Shown in pieces: positions 26,990-37,833 of a DNA stretch of 64,000 nucleotides. The stretch covers positions 31,291,053-31,355,052 of the forward strand of contig CM060732.1 in assembly GCA_030704615.1 (NCBI GenBank). Reading direction: 5' to 3'. The notes below the pieces were generated by a model. The model ran no database searches, was not told the DNA's origin, and saw nothing but the letters and a program-made list of their open reading frames with translations. Every line of letters starts with the position of its first letter. The stretch's first letter is position 1. The stretch comes from Takakia lepidozioides. Its lineage: Eukaryota > Streptophyta > Takakiopsida > Takakiales > Takakiaceae. Position numbers and translations under genes: made by a program.

Positions 26990-27029
26990 GACATTAATTT
27001 TTTTTTTAAATTCTGTGGCAGTTCTTTAC

Positions 27030-27148
27030 GTAGGGTACTGCCCTGAGTGGAGGGCATTCCCGGATTTGCGGGCCTTCCCCTGGGGCTACCGCCCTCTGCG
27101 TCAGGCCCTTAAATCCGGGAATGCCCTCCACTCAGGGCATTACCCTAC
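27030..27148. repeat. 38-bp-arm hairpin, GC-rich
   Basis: Arms 27030-27067 and 27111-27148 are reverse complements with one mismatch. The 43-nt centre is itself rich in inverted pieces (ggcc...ggcc). It begins about 40 bp after the previous hairpin, so the two may belong to one compound foldback element. Confidence 0.8.
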
Positions 27149-29102
27149 TCTACATAAATACTTAGTGCATGTCAAAGTGCATGATGCGTCATCCAGTCTT
27201 GTTATCAAGATGCCCATTTGAGGGGTGTGATGGTGGTCACTACGCCATATTGCCTACTCATAGTACTTTGGGGCCGTCCCGGGGAGGGGAGGGGCGGGCA
27301 CGGGTGCTGCCGGAGGGGGTCGCGAGGCTGCCCGCGAGCGGAGCCTGCCCCCTCAGTTGACCGACCGGTCTTGACGATGACGTGTACTATAGCATCCTAT
27401 TCCTACTATACAATAAAACTAGCTTCCGACCTTCAGTTGTTACTAGAACTAATGGGGTGTGGAATATACATTCCACACCTAATAACCTTTTGTTTCAACT
27501 TCTGAAGGGCTTTTTCAATCCATTAGTATCCATGTTTTTAACACTTTCCACCTCAAGTATTTCTCAAATTTTAGGAACCCTCAAGTCCCTTTGGATATTC
27601 CATCAAGTTGTATACCATTTTACATCCACTGAGATTAAAGATTGCAAAAATTTATAGAATTAATTGATATTATTGGAGTACGAACTCACTTCCAGAGAAT
27701 CACAACAAAAAAACTAATGTTGTGCTGATATGTGCCAATTGACCTGGGTATGTGCCTTGGTCTGAGTAAAGGTATCAAAGGACCAACCAATGGGGGGTGT
27801 CATTAAGCAAATACCATGTTGTCTGCAGAGTTTAGGGTTTAGGAAAAATGCCTAACCACCTGCAAACCATAGTCGCAGACATATGGCTATTGGTGATGTT
27901 GCAATTCAGACCAATACTGAGGGGTGAGCAGTTGAAGATGGGAGGGGTAGACATTATGACGTTATGATGCTTGTAAAATTTATTTTATTTACTGGAACTT
28001 ATCTTTATGCTTGGTTTTTCTGCCTCTTTTCAGTGCGGTATGATGCATGTGGGGCTCAAACATACCCCTATACATATCACCCCAGTACGTGAATTCAATT
28101 TCAGACCTATTCCTACCTGGAATCCAGGTATGTCCCACATGGAAATACTCATATCAGCCACGTACCCTACCCACGCCACTGTGGATCTACACTAGGCCCT
28201 ACCAGCTTGGCCTTAGAGGTCCATTAGGCATACCAGTACAACACTAAAAATAACGTCTCATTTTCTTACAAACTTCCAGTGAGGATAATTGATAAATACA
28301 TCATCTTTCCAATCGACAAGAAGTCTTATTACAAGTGCTTTTTAAATTGCATGTATTTTAAATTACATGACCAGTAGTCAGTCCCTCAGTTGGATAGTGC
28401 ACTAAGTGCCACCCAAAGGATTCTGGGGTCAAATCTTGCTATCTTGACGGGTGTGGTATGTTCTTCTCTCCCTTCGAGGTTACTGTGAAAGAGGTTATTT
28501 TCTCCTCTCACTATTAAAGGGCCTGATTTGTGAGCTGTCGGTTAGAGAGCCATTTCGTCAAAGGCAACCACTCTGCAGGGTATTCAAAATATTTCCATAT
28601 CAACAAAACAATTACCCAAAAATCCATGATTTTTTTTCCCATGCAACTCTAATTCACAATTAGTACTAAGATTTATGGTTCTCAATTACATCATGTTTGG
28701 AGAAATACAAATTATCTGTTTTTTTTTGTTTTTTTTGTTTTTTTGCCAACTGTGGGATTAAGCCCTGATAAACTTTATTGTAAAATGTTTTTGGGGGAAC
28801 AGGGCCCTTACACATTATTTGGGATTATTATGGGGAAAAAAATTAAGACCCCTTAAACGTCATAAGGCACATACACCGTTTTCAGTGATTTAATAACTTG
28901 GCTTGAGAACCATTCCTTTGAATCTCAAAGACAACTGTGACGACATACAGAATCATACGTCCTATGCATTAATACTAGAGGCAAGTCATAAGTAGGTGGG
29001 TCCGACCAAGAAATGCCATGGGGATTAGCAACTATCCAATCCCCTAGGGTTATTAGTTTCAACGGTAATTGAGCCTAGATACTGTCGCTGAGGACTTAAT
29101 GT

Positions 29103-29454
29103 TGTCAAGTTAAATAAGCACAGTGTGAAACTAACTAGAATAAAGCTAGTTATTTGTATTTAACACTTGGATTTAGGTCAAGTGTTAAATCAGGTGTCAA
29201 GTTTAGTTTGACACCTGAACTGTCTTATCTTCACGAGAGCGTCAATCGCGCAGCTCATCTCTCTCGAGTTGAGCATGCGCGACCGAGCTCCTTCATGCTT
29301 AGAATCTGAGTGTGCTTATGTAGGGGTATAGGTTGTTGTGGGGTGGAGTCCCCATAGCTTGGGGTGCCCCTGGCTCGACTATTATCTTAAAGAGTGATGT
29401 TGAGGGATTTCATGTTTCTTGTGTGAACAGTGTGTCCTTTAGCTTTCTTATCAC
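29103..29454 (+). repeat. Left terminal direct repeat (352 bp)
   Basis: Matches 38181-38532 at identical length, with only about four differences seen (near 29249-29282). After 29454 the left copy continues into unrelated sequence, while the right copy continues into an 84-bp block (38537-38620). Confidence 0.9.
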
Positions 29455-31831
29455 TCGAGAGAGATGATGCTATCTAGTTTTCTTGTGCTAAGCTAGATAC
29501 AATGTTTGTTTTAGCACTATTATAATATATATCTTGGGGCAGGAGTCCATCTGGCCCTGTTGTTGCCATGGGTATGCGCTTGTTGTTTCACACATTGGCG
29601 TTGGTGGTGATCAGGGTGTAGTCATCCCTGTTTGTGGTGGCGGGTGCGCGCAGGGGGCCCTGGCAGCTCTGCTGCCTGAGCGCTGGGGCAGGCTGAGCAC
29701 CCAGTAGGCCAGTCGTGCCCAACTTGTGTGGTCCGTTGTGTTGCAGCTCAAGAAGGGCCATTGGCTTATAGCCCCATTCTGGCTTGCAAGCATATTGCTG
29801 GATTCACCGTGCCCTGTAGAGACTCGCTGCCAGTGTACAGGGAAAGGTAGTCGGAGGAGGCAGGTAGGTCGTGGGCCTTCTCCACTTTCCCCTGAATGGG
29901 AATCGCCAAGGCCATCTCCATAACGAAGGCGCGGTTGTCTTTTAAGAGCGCAATGCCATCAGTCGCAGGGTGGAGGAGCTCGATTTTGAGAAGTCCAGAC
30001 CATAGTTTGCTACCGTGCTTAGTAAAGGCAGTGATCGGTGAACTAGAGATGTCCATGTGTTGTGAGGGGCCTGGCGCAGCGTACTTTTTGGGATCAGAGT
30101 GGGAGCTGCCGGCGTCACTGTTGAGCGCACTCGATGCTCGTTTGATACCTGGGTTGTTAGCCAAGAGCACCAGGTGGCGTAGGTGTTGCAGAGCGGAGGA
30201 TAATCTGGTGGTCTGACGAGTTGGTTGTCACAGGAGTTTGTGTTGCTGGAGCGCCTGGGGCATGTGTGTCATTGATCGTTGGCAAATTCTGCGCAGAGCG
30301 CGTTTGGTAGGCGCGCTCCGTTGCAAAGAACTGTTCGTCAGAGAGATGCATGTCGCTGATCTCGGCGTACCGTCTGTGTAGCCTTCCATTGTCACTTCGT
30401 TGGTTGAGTGCTGCTTTCTAGTGGAATGGGGTTTTGTGGCTCGGGATGGCCGGAGTGCAGAAGGCATGAGGGCAGTTGGACACTTGCCGCGCACTACTGA
30501 AGAGAAGGTCGTGGTGGCAGTGCTTACAGGCCACCTTGATGTGGTGGCATTGCAACTTCCTGCCAGCCAGTACGTTAGTACTCTTTTGAGCCCCCTGAAG
30601 CATTAATTCACACACCTGATAAAGATTTCTAAGGTTGTGGTGGAAAGAATGGTTGGCAATCTTTCCAGCCAATAGTGAAAGTTGGGACTAGCGCCTTGTG
30701 CCTCGTGGTTGGTCAAGCTGGCCACAGCAGCTTTTCTTTGTGGTTCTTTGAACTATAGGCTTGGCAACTTTTTACATGAGCCTGTGCATGGCCTTGTAAA
30801 GATGGTTAATGCAGCTGAACTCCACATTGAGCCAGCACAACAAGCTGCTGCACTTACGCCAGCCCCTTTGCAACAGCAAGCCTCCAGGCAATCTATTACT
30901 GGTCATCTCTCTTCACCCGATTCTTTGGAGGGTAGTCAAATGTCAGGCAGCTGTGAGAAAGGCCAAGCAAGAGCAGTCCAGGGAAGGATTGACAAGGTCA
31001 CCAGATCTTAGGCCATTTGCTGGAAGGGAGGGGCGCTTTCTGACAGTGTCAACCTCCCAGGCTGGCGATCCTCAGGTTTTGGAGGATTGAACCTCAAGGT
31101 TGTGTTTGTTGTAGGAGAGCATGAGAGTGGGAGACTGTGGACTCACCAGGTGACACTTGGTGTATGAGCGGGATATGAGCTGAAGGGGCCCAGCTCACTA
31201 CACGACCTGCTCGGTCTATGTTTACAATCCAGAACTTGAGGGCAGCCTGTGCCAACTCCATGTAAAGGCTTACACAATCAGTGATAGCAGATCTGTTGTT
31301 GCCACCTTGAAAAATCAGCACGCATGAAGGGCTGTAAGCGTTCTTGATCAAAGCTAGTTAGCTCTGGTGCTTTCCGGGGTTGCATTGTAAGTGCTCCTGC
31401 TTTTGTTGGGAATATTGGTGCAAAGGATTAAGGCTCGGCATAGCTACGGATCTCGACTGGAGGAGAGCAGGTCACTAGTAACCAAGAGCTGTGGGGGGTG
31501 CATTTGTAAACACAACTGAAATCCTAGGAATTATAGGGCACGTGGCCAAGGAACCTAGGAAACCATATAGAACTTAGGGAACCGGGAACCAGTTACCAGA
31601 TATTTTGGGTGTAACTTTAAATTTTTAAATTTGAAAACCTTTAAAAAAAAAAGGGGGCCCTTTTGATCTAAATTAAATGATTTAAAGCCAAATTGGTCAT
31701 ATCTTTGTCAAATGGACTATGTTTGACTCAGTTCTGGAGGGGATAGCTGCAGAAAGGGGAAATCTACCTATCTCGACCTGGTTTTAGTTTTTGGGACTCT
31801 GCTAAAAATCTATGGAATTTTTAGAGTGTGA
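29455..31831. other. 5' internal region of the retroelement, no assigned gene
   Basis: Both strands show medium ORFs but no recognised domain. On the minus strand, 30672-30418 has a Cys/His cluster (CHHIKVACKHCHHD). 30170-29766 has coding-like composition, including KLWSGLLKIELLHPATDGIA. A second, decayed insertion on the minus strand is possible. No clear primer-binding site was found after the left repeat. Confidence 0.3.
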
Positions 31832-32665
31832 GTGTGCCATGAAAGATCCACAATTCTGTTTCTAGAACCTGTTCTGGTCTACATGAGAGATAAATCTGGG
31901 GATGTACTCCTTGTATGGCTGGGGGGAAATAAGGACGTAATTGAAGGGCAGGTCTCTTCTCTTAGCCTGTGTATACAAGGGGACAGAATTTATGTTTCCC
32001 AAAGAACTCAGACTGATTTGAGTGGAGAACAGTTGGACGAGTTGATTGCATACTGGGAGTCAGGCATTAGCAGTGGACAACAAACTGCTGTAGTTGGCGT
32101 TGAGGGCCTCAATATCGCTTTGGACAGTCAGAACTCTATTGGAGCCAGCAGTTCTGCAGCTGTAGGTGAAATACCAAAGTGGGTGAAAGCTAGGCTTGGA
32201 ACACAGCCAAAGACAGCCCCGGGTACCAAGGTGTTCAGCCACAAGGCCGTGGTGTACTGGAGCAGAGGAGCAGGAGCTACACAAGTTTGTGCAATCAGAC
32301 ATAGTTGCAGCCGGACACGCTCTGCACAAGGCAATCACGAGCGGGGGTTCATTAGCAATGACAAATTTGTTTTGCTTGAAGGAGATGCAGTCATCCACAA
32401 TGAGGACACCCACAATCGTCTCAAAGCTTTCGAGTTGAGAGACTATCAGACCCTACCTTTGTTTTCTTTAGTGTTCAGTGAGCGGGAGATAGGGGAGTAT
32501 TGCTTTGTCTCTACCTGGCAGAAAGAGGAGGAGGGTTGGTTAGAGCGAGCTACTGTAGCTTGGGACAAGGTTAGTGGCAGGTTTCTGGACATAGATATAC
32601 CTCCTACACCTTACCATCATGCAGAGCGAGGCACTTTGAGAGAAGTCTGGCAGTTGATAGCATAG
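31832..32665 (+). CDS. Unassigned ORF in the retroelement (277 aa)
   Basis: The longest ORF upstream of Gag. It has no signal peptide, membrane segment or motif I recognise. The N-terminal part reads like a folded domain (GDVLLVWLGGNKDVIEGQVS), and the C-terminal part likewise (FSEREIGEYCFVSTWQKEEE). Between about 32240 and 32350 a neighbouring frame looks more natural (EEQELHKFVQSDIVAAGHAL), so a pair of compensating frame changes is likely. It could be an extra structural gene of this element family. The first ATG at 31832 was taken as start without ribosomal or other support. Confidence 0.45.
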   Translation: MCHERSTILFLEPVLVYMRDKSGDVLLVWLGGNKDVIEGQVSSLSLCIQGDRIYVSQRTQTDLSGEQLDELIAYWESGISSGQQTAVVGVEGLNIALDSQNSIGASSSAAVGEIPKWVKARLGTQPKTAPGTKVFSHKAVVYWSRGAGATQVCAIRHSCSRTRSAQGNHERGFISNDKFVLLEGDAVIHNEDTHNRLKAFELRDYQTLPLFSLVFSEREIGEYCFVSTWQKEEEGWLERATVAWDKVSGRFLDIDIPPTPYHHAERGTLREVWQLIA

Positions 32666-33185
32666 ATCAGGATTAGATCTTGCTTGGACGGGCTTCTATT
32701 CTTCCCCTCCATCTCTTTACTATTTTCATTACTTTGTACTTGTAGTTGCCAAAGCCTCTCTTGGTGGAGGCCAGTCAGTCTGGGGTTTTGGGCTGGGATA
32801 TTATGCAGGATCAGCATTGCAGCTGGATTTTGGTGTGGGGGTGTTGATGTTTTGATTTCTTGTGTTTGGATCCCCCCCAACACCTGCATGCTTGACTGTG
32901 CGCCATGTTGGTTTTGTGTGGGCGCTTGCTTTCATAGGGATTAGGCCGGATTTGATCACCGGTCAATCCTAGAGTATGCTGTCGGTGGTGAGGCTGGAGT
33001 AATGACCAACAAGACCACCAGTGTCTCTTCTATGGTGAGACTGGGTTGATGACCAGCCAACCATAGGAGTTCTTGCGGTGGATGCAGGTGCAGGTGCCCT
33101 GAGCCATTGGGATATGACCCTTAAACTGCAACAGATGCCCACCTGTATCACTATTAGAATTAGTACTAGAGCCTTATAGTGTCAC

Positions 33186-34772
33186 GTGGAGGAGGTGCAC
33201 ATTGTGAGTGTCATCACGGAGTTACCCAGGGGTTCTGAGGGGAGTACGGCTACAGGCAGTAGCAGTGAGAGTGGGTTCACCAGACGAGGTGTTCGTTTCA
33301 GACCACCTTCACCTCCACCCTCAACTAGTGCAGAGTCAGACATAGACTCGGAGGCTTCATCAACAGGTGTGCAGTTTCATTCGCCATTGTTGTGGGACGA
33401 TATGGAGGAGATGTATGGAGCTACCAAGGGGCCTCGTAGGTACTCTGGAGCTGTGGGCACAATCGAGTTGGATGACTTTATCCATGAGTTCGACAGCTGG
33501 TGTGATTTGCAGCAGATGCGCAATCCACAGCTATTCACTCCATTCATGGCGTGGAAGGGACTGTTCCAGCATTTGGAAGGCCCGCCTATGGACGATTACC
33601 ACGAGTTCAGGCGAGGACATGAAGCAGAGATTGAGGAGTGGACACCTGACTACGTCTCCATTACTCGAGGCACGACGCGACCAGTAGCTGCATCAGTACC
33701 AATATCTCCCACTGCCAGCACTAGTAGTGGAACAAATACTGCCGGTACTTCTGCAGGTGGTACCAGTTCAAAAGGTGCTACTACTCCTCCTGCCACGACT
33801 ACAACACATGTGCCTAGATTCAACCCGGTGGTGGAGTTCTTCCAAGAGTTGCGGAGGAACTACCAAGGTGTACGGACAGAGAAGCTGCGAAGTTTGCAAG
33901 ACTTCCAGCGCAAACCCAATGAGAGCCTGCGAGAGGTGTACACTCGTATGAGGCGCTTGATAAGTGTGACCCAAGGGGTTATTGAAGCTCAGGCAATCCA
34001 GTTCTGGTATGGAATTTTGGACAAGGAGCTCAGGAGAAGGGTGCGGGATGCAACCCTGTTACAAGCAGCCCAACCCACATTAGCAGATGTGTTTCTGCTG
34101 GCTGAGCGGATTGAGCTCAACATAGTGGAGGAGCAAGTTGTTACCATTGGATTTGGCAAAGACATGCATGCACGAGGCGCAGCTGCCAGCCCACAGGCAC
34201 AAGGGACTGCCCAACAGCGTGGTCAGGGGGGCAAGGTTTCCCAACCCAAGTTCCATGGAGCTTACATGGGACCTCAGGTGCAGAGGCCCGTGGCATCTTT
34301 TGCAGGCCAACAGCAACCAGGGGTGGTATGTTGGACATGTGGAGGACCCCATGTCAAGAAAGATTGCCCAGAGAGTGGCAGAAGGCCGACACAACCACAG
34401 CCTGCACAGTTGCAGTGTGGGCATTGTGGCAAGTATGGGCATGGAGATGCCCAGTGTTATGACTTGCATCCTGAGTTGCGCCCAAGCCAGTTCCAAGGGA
34501 ACAATGGTGGCCGAGGGCGAGGTGGACCAGCCCAGAGAGGACGAGGTGGTCGGGCACGAGGTGCAGGCCAAGGGCAAGCTCAACATGGCCAAGGACGTGG
34601 AGGTCAGGGTGTTGACCAAGGCATGGCCAACCGGCTTCAGCAGCTAGAGCAGAGGCTCGCTGCCATACAGCTCAGGCGGTACCGGCTCCCAGGCGGGATG
34701 GTCCACCTCCTGCGCCTGAGGGAGGAGATATGGGAGGCATGGGATTCATGTGCGGAGCAGCACTACCACTAG
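33186..34772 (+). CDS. gag: Gag polyprotein with two zinc knuckles
   Basis: An open frame of 528 codons. The central region (LRSLQDFQRKPNESLREVYT to AERIELNIVEEQ, about residues 235-320) matches a Gypsy-type capsid domain. It is followed by two CCHC knuckles, CWTCGGPHVKKDC (one residue shorter than standard) and CGHCGKYGHGDAQC, and a Gly/Arg/Gln-rich nucleic-acid-binding tail. Gag packages the element RNA in cytoplasmic particles. The frame opens after a TAG and has no ATG until about 33402 (WDDMEEMYG). The true start is therefore unclear: non-AUG, spliced, or lost. Near 34700 coding moves to another frame. Confidence 0.8.
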   Translation: MEEVHIVSVITELPRGSEGSTATGSSSESGFTRRGVRFRPPSPPPSTSAESDIDSEASSTGVQFHSPLLWDDMEEMYGATKGPRRYSGAVGTIELDDFIHEFDSWCDLQQMRNPQLFTPFMAWKGLFQHLEGPPMDDYHEFRRGHEAEIEEWTPDYVSITRGTTRPVAASVPISPTASTSSGTNTAGTSAGGTSSKGATTPPATTTTHVPRFNPVVEFFQELRRNYQGVRTEKLRSLQDFQRKPNESLREVYTRMRRLISVTQGVIEAQAIQFWYGILDKELRRRVRDATLLQAAQPTLADVFLLAERIELNIVEEQVVTIGFGKDMHARGAAASPQAQGTAQQRGQGGKVSQPKFHGAYMGPQVQRPVASFAGQQQPGVVCWTCGGPHVKKDCPESGRRPTQPQPAQLQCGHCGKYGHGDAQCYDLHPELRPSQFQGNNGGRGRGGPAQRGRGGRARGAGQGQAQHGQGRGGQGVDQGMANRLQQLEQRLAAIQLRRYRLPGGMVHLLRLREEIWEAWDSCAEQHYH

Positions 34773-35424
34773 TGCAGGTGGAGTCTGCTGCAGCCGTGAC
34801 TCGAGGAGCAGCACGAGTTCTTGAGCCACGAGGTGCAGAGGTGGAATTGGATCCACAGCGTGGGGAGGCAAGCCGTCAGGCGAGGCTTCCTCAGTCATTC
34901 ACATTGGCGGAGACTGTGTCGACGCCATCCATGGCACCTAGTTCTCGCCCGACTGTTACCGAGGCGGAGGTTACTATGCCATTGGGGAGAGCTACACGTG
35001 CAGCACTGACACCAAGGCTAGTGCAGCCGGTGTGTTGTTGGGGGCAGCCACCTCTGTGTGTCAAGCCCCACTGTTCTCGGCAACCATGATTGCGACGCCG
35101 GGGGTAAGACCAGCTGCAGTGTTTAGACTAGCAGCAACACTCTGTGAGAGTGGGGAGGTCACTTCATCTTCTGCGGAGTTAGTGGAAGGTGTAGTGGCAG
35201 AGGGATCCTTGGATTTGAGGGTCAAGACTGCCACGGCTGCGCCATGGCAAGCTGCAGCTGCCAGGTTGACGGAGCTGCCAGCTAAGCCAGCCTTTGAGCA
35301 CGCCATGGTGACACCTGGAGTTGTCTTGTTAGACAAACAGGATGGCATTTTCTCTTTGAGTGGACTGGCAGGCAAGAAGTACCGGCCACTACGGGTCTTG
35401 TTGGACTCGGGAGCTTAGCCACTG
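34730..35424 (+). pseudogene. Gag-protease linker and aspartic protease, broken
   Basis: Coding passes from frame 2 (34730-35089, GMGFMCGAALPLVQVESAAA) to frame 1 (from about 35032), and reaches the retroviral-type active-site motif LLDSGA at 35401-35415. The next codon is TAG (35416-35418) where Ser or Thr is normal. Sense coding resumes at once, and the second half of the protease (YDVLVGGSVLYPIGF, equivalent to the ILG motif) lies in the next ORF. Either one base change killed the protein or the stop is read through. Confidence 0.7.
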
Positions 35425-37287
35425 ATGTTGGGCAGAGCTGCTATTGCAGGTTTGGGCCTCATGGAGGCGGATATGGAGCCTTGTCCTTTCCAGATACAGA
35501 CATCTCTGGGAGGACCAGAACAGGCTCGGGGCATGACACGGCGTGAGTTGGCCATTAGACTGCAGCCGGATCATCCTATAGATGGCTCAGTGATGCGAGC
35601 CAAGGCCATTGTGATAGACGCGGTCTCTTACGATGTCCTCGTTGGTGGATCAGTGTTATATCCCATAGGCTTCACCCTGGACTTTTGGGAGGAGTCAGCA
35701 TCCTACAGGCCTGGATGGCAGTCAGGAGATGGTCGTCGTGCACAGCTCCATGTGACATTCATTGGGGGTATTGCGGCTGCCCAGCGGGGCAAGATGCCAA
35801 CACTAGCCGCCTTTACAGCTGCAGTTAGTTGGCCTGGAGAGTTGCTGGAGGGCAATGCCCATGCAGAGGATGTGCCACCTCCAGCAGAGCAGGATGACAT
35901 GCATGATACAGCGGAGTTGCCTGCCATGGTTGCTCACACTCCATTGTGGGGTACAAGCAAGGATTTGCAGCACGCTGCTGATAGACGGGTACAACAAGCC
36001 TGGGTAGAGGCCTTCGTACCGTCAGGAGAAGAGGAGAGTGCGGTGATTGCACCAGGACCACCTCAGTTGTCGCCATTGGACACCACACCTCTTATGTGGC
36101 AGTGCCCGGATAAAGGCATATGCCTTCTGGACTTGTTTGGCGGGATCAGCACTGGATTAGCTGCAGTACTGCAGGCAGGTGTACGAGTTCGACGTTACCT
36201 GTATATGGAGAGGGATGAGACTGCACGACGCGTCTCATTGTGCCATGTTGCTCAGTTGATACAGCAGTACCCTGAGTTGTTGCCAGTGTCTGCAGTGCGT
36301 GGATACCAACAAGCCTTGCCAGCAGACATTTCGTTGCTGGGGGCGCAGGATTTGGAGCAGGTTGGCTCCATTGATCTGGTAGTGGCAGGTTGGCCCTGCC
36401 AAGGGCATTCATCAACCAGACATGGCAATGGATTGCGAGACTCGAGGATGGGTCTGTTTTGGGAGATGGTGCGGGTTTTGTGCCACTTGCAGCTTCATCA
36501 AGCTGTATCTCCAGCATACATCTTGGAGAATGTGCCACTGATGGGTGATTCTCGGGCCAGGGTGATGGCCAGTGTGCATCAAGTCCGGTCGTGGCTTGGG
36601 TCAGCAGTGCTGCTGGATGCAGCTGCAGTGGGGTCACAGGCTCATCGTCCACGGCTATGGTGGACTAACTTGATGTCGCCCGCACTGCTCAAGCGTGCAT
36701 TTGATGGGGTGCAGCGGCCAGCACACCTCACAGTGGATAGCATTTTGGTCACAGGGAGGCAGTCTCAATGTGTGAGACACGATGACCGTTCGCCTTTGGC
36801 AGTGATCAACAGGGTGGGTCAACCACGAGCAGCATTACCTACACTGCTCAGCTTCCCAAGATCCCATGCTTTTCGGGATGGTGGACCTGGCCTCTTGTGG
36901 GATAGCCAGTTGCAACAATTAGTGGAGCCCAATGCTAACGAGCGCGAGCGGACGATGGGTTTTACCACTGGTACCACAGCGGTGCCATCTCTTTTTGAGG
37001 CATCACGTCGTCAGGTGTTGGGGCAAGCAATGGATCTCAATTGCTTGACCTGGATTATCAGTTTGGCTATGGCTGAGCAGCGCAGAGTGCGAAGTACACT
37101 TCCTTTCATGGTCTCCCTGCCTACCGAAACGGTACATGCAGCGAGTGGGGGCAAGCAGGTGAGGACCACGAGGTGCAGGTCGCATCCATGGCACACGTGG
37201 GAGGTGCTCGAGGTTCAGAAGGAGTTGGTAGCCAAGGCGGCGGTGATGGATCAGGTTGGGGATTTTTCTCGGGATGGGATGGGATGA
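35425..37287 (+). CDS. Protease C-terminus fused to a DNMT3-like C5-cytosine methyltransferase
   Basis: A 620-codon ORF. Residues 1-100 are the rest of the aspartic protease, and about 225-560 form the methyltransferase. Seen motifs: I, LLDLFGGISTGL (about 233); IV, the catalytic WPCQGHSS (about 321); VI, ILENVP (about 366); VIII, AHRPRLWWTNL (about 404, like the AHRxRxxWxNL of DNMT3); X, RRQVLGQAMDLN near the end. All key residues, including the Pro-Cys catalytic pair, are intact. The enzyme would put methyl groups on C5 of cytosine using S-adenosylmethionine. DNMT capture by retrotransposons is known in dinoflagellates and in a charophyte alga. After about 37150 another frame fits better, so the C-terminal end given is uncertain. 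Motif IV reads PCQ, not the PCN of classical DNMT3. Confidence 0.85.
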   Translation: MLGRAAIAGLGLMEADMEPCPFQIQTSLGGPEQARGMTRRELAIRLQPDHPIDGSVMRAKAIVIDAVSYDVLVGGSVLYPIGFTLDFWEESASYRPGWQSGDGRRAQLHVTFIGGIAAAQRGKMPTLAAFTAAVSWPGELLEGNAHAEDVPPPAEQDDMHDTAELPAMVAHTPLWGTSKDLQHAADRRVQQAWVEAFVPSGEEESAVIAPGPPQLSPLDTTPLMWQCPDKGICLLDLFGGISTGLAAVLQAGVRVRRYLYMERDETARRVSLCHVAQLIQQYPELLPVSAVRGYQQALPADISLLGAQDLEQVGSIDLVVAGWPCQGHSSTRHGNGLRDSRMGLFWEMVRVLCHLQLHQAVSPAYILENVPLMGDSRARVMASVHQVRSWLGSAVLLDAAAVGSQAHRPRLWWTNLMSPALLKRAFDGVQRPAHLTVDSILVTGRQSQCVRHDDRSPLAVINRVGQPRAALPTLLSFPRSHAFRDGGPGLLWDSQLQQLVEPNANERERTMGFTTGTTAVPSLFEASRRQVLGQAMDLNCLTWIISLAMAEQRRVRSTLPFMVSLPTETVHAASGGKQVRTTRCRSHPWHTWEVLEVQKELVAKAAVMDQVGDFSRDGMG

Positions 37288-37495
37288 TGGGGCAGGGTGA
37301 GACATTGTCACTGACAGAGGAGGCAGTGGTCACTGCTCAAGAGGTTGTAGCATAGCAACCACGGGACGCGTCTTCTACCTCTAAGCCTGATGGACTCAAG
37401 GTTGCAGTCATGGAGGACAATTGGGAGCCTGATGTTGGACCTATAGTCACCGGAGGAGAGAGACGACGTATACGGCGGTTCTTGAGGGTTACAGG

Positions 37496-37576
37496 AACTG
37501 CTTTGCCTTCAGTTTGAAGGACTTAGGAGCACTGAAGGGTCAAGAGATTCGCATTGAATTGGCTACTGACATGTGA
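37496..37576 (+). pseudogene. Truncated start of a Gypsy polymerase domain
   Basis: CFAFSLKDLGALKGQEIRIE then LATDM and a stop. This matches the segment just ahead of the reverse transcriptase in streptophyte Gypsy elements (family knowledge). What follows is the PHD-containing region, so reverse transcriptase and RNase H have been deleted at about 37576. Confidence 0.6.
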
Positions 37577-37833
37577 GCAGCGTGCAGAGTTGTTGGAAGG
37601 ACCATGTGCGTAATTGTGCGCCATGTCACCTTCCAAATGTCGATGGCAGGATTGACCCAAACCTGGCAGTGGTATCTGCAAGTTTGAGGTGCATGTTGTG
37701 TGGGTCTGCTAAAGGGGCAGCCACCATGCTGGTGTGTGATCGATGCTCTAGAGGTTGGCATATGGGATGCTTGACTCCACCTCTTGAGATGGTTCCGGAT
37801 GGGGATTGGTTATGTCCACAATGCATTGGATAG
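37573..37833 (+). CDS. PHD finger segment of the retroelement polyprotein
   Basis: An open frame with a complete C4-H-C3 PHD finger: CMLC, then CDRC, GWHMGC, PPLEMVPDGDW, CPQC. The upstream part (CWKDHVRNCAPCHLPNVDG) has Cys pairs. PHD fingers commonly read histone-tail methylation and could steer integration or the methyltransferase to chromatin; that is inference. It ends at TAG, and no integrase follows. Its own start codon is doubtful: it is most likely the surviving piece of a longer polyprotein. Confidence 0.75.
   Translation: MSSVQSCWKDHVRNCAPCHLPNVDGRIDPNLAVVSASLRCMLCGSAKGAATMLVCDRCSRGWHMGCLTPPLEMVPDGDWLCPQCIG

Larger units (their letters stand above)
26094..28718. other. Intergenic, with two long hairpins
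   Basis: After the membralin stop comes an AT-rich 3' flank to about 26430. The hairpins at 26919-26989 and 27030-27148 follow, then a GC-rich patch (27265-27350), then AT-rich text with no gene-like feature. No RNA gene was seen. Confidence 0.45.
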
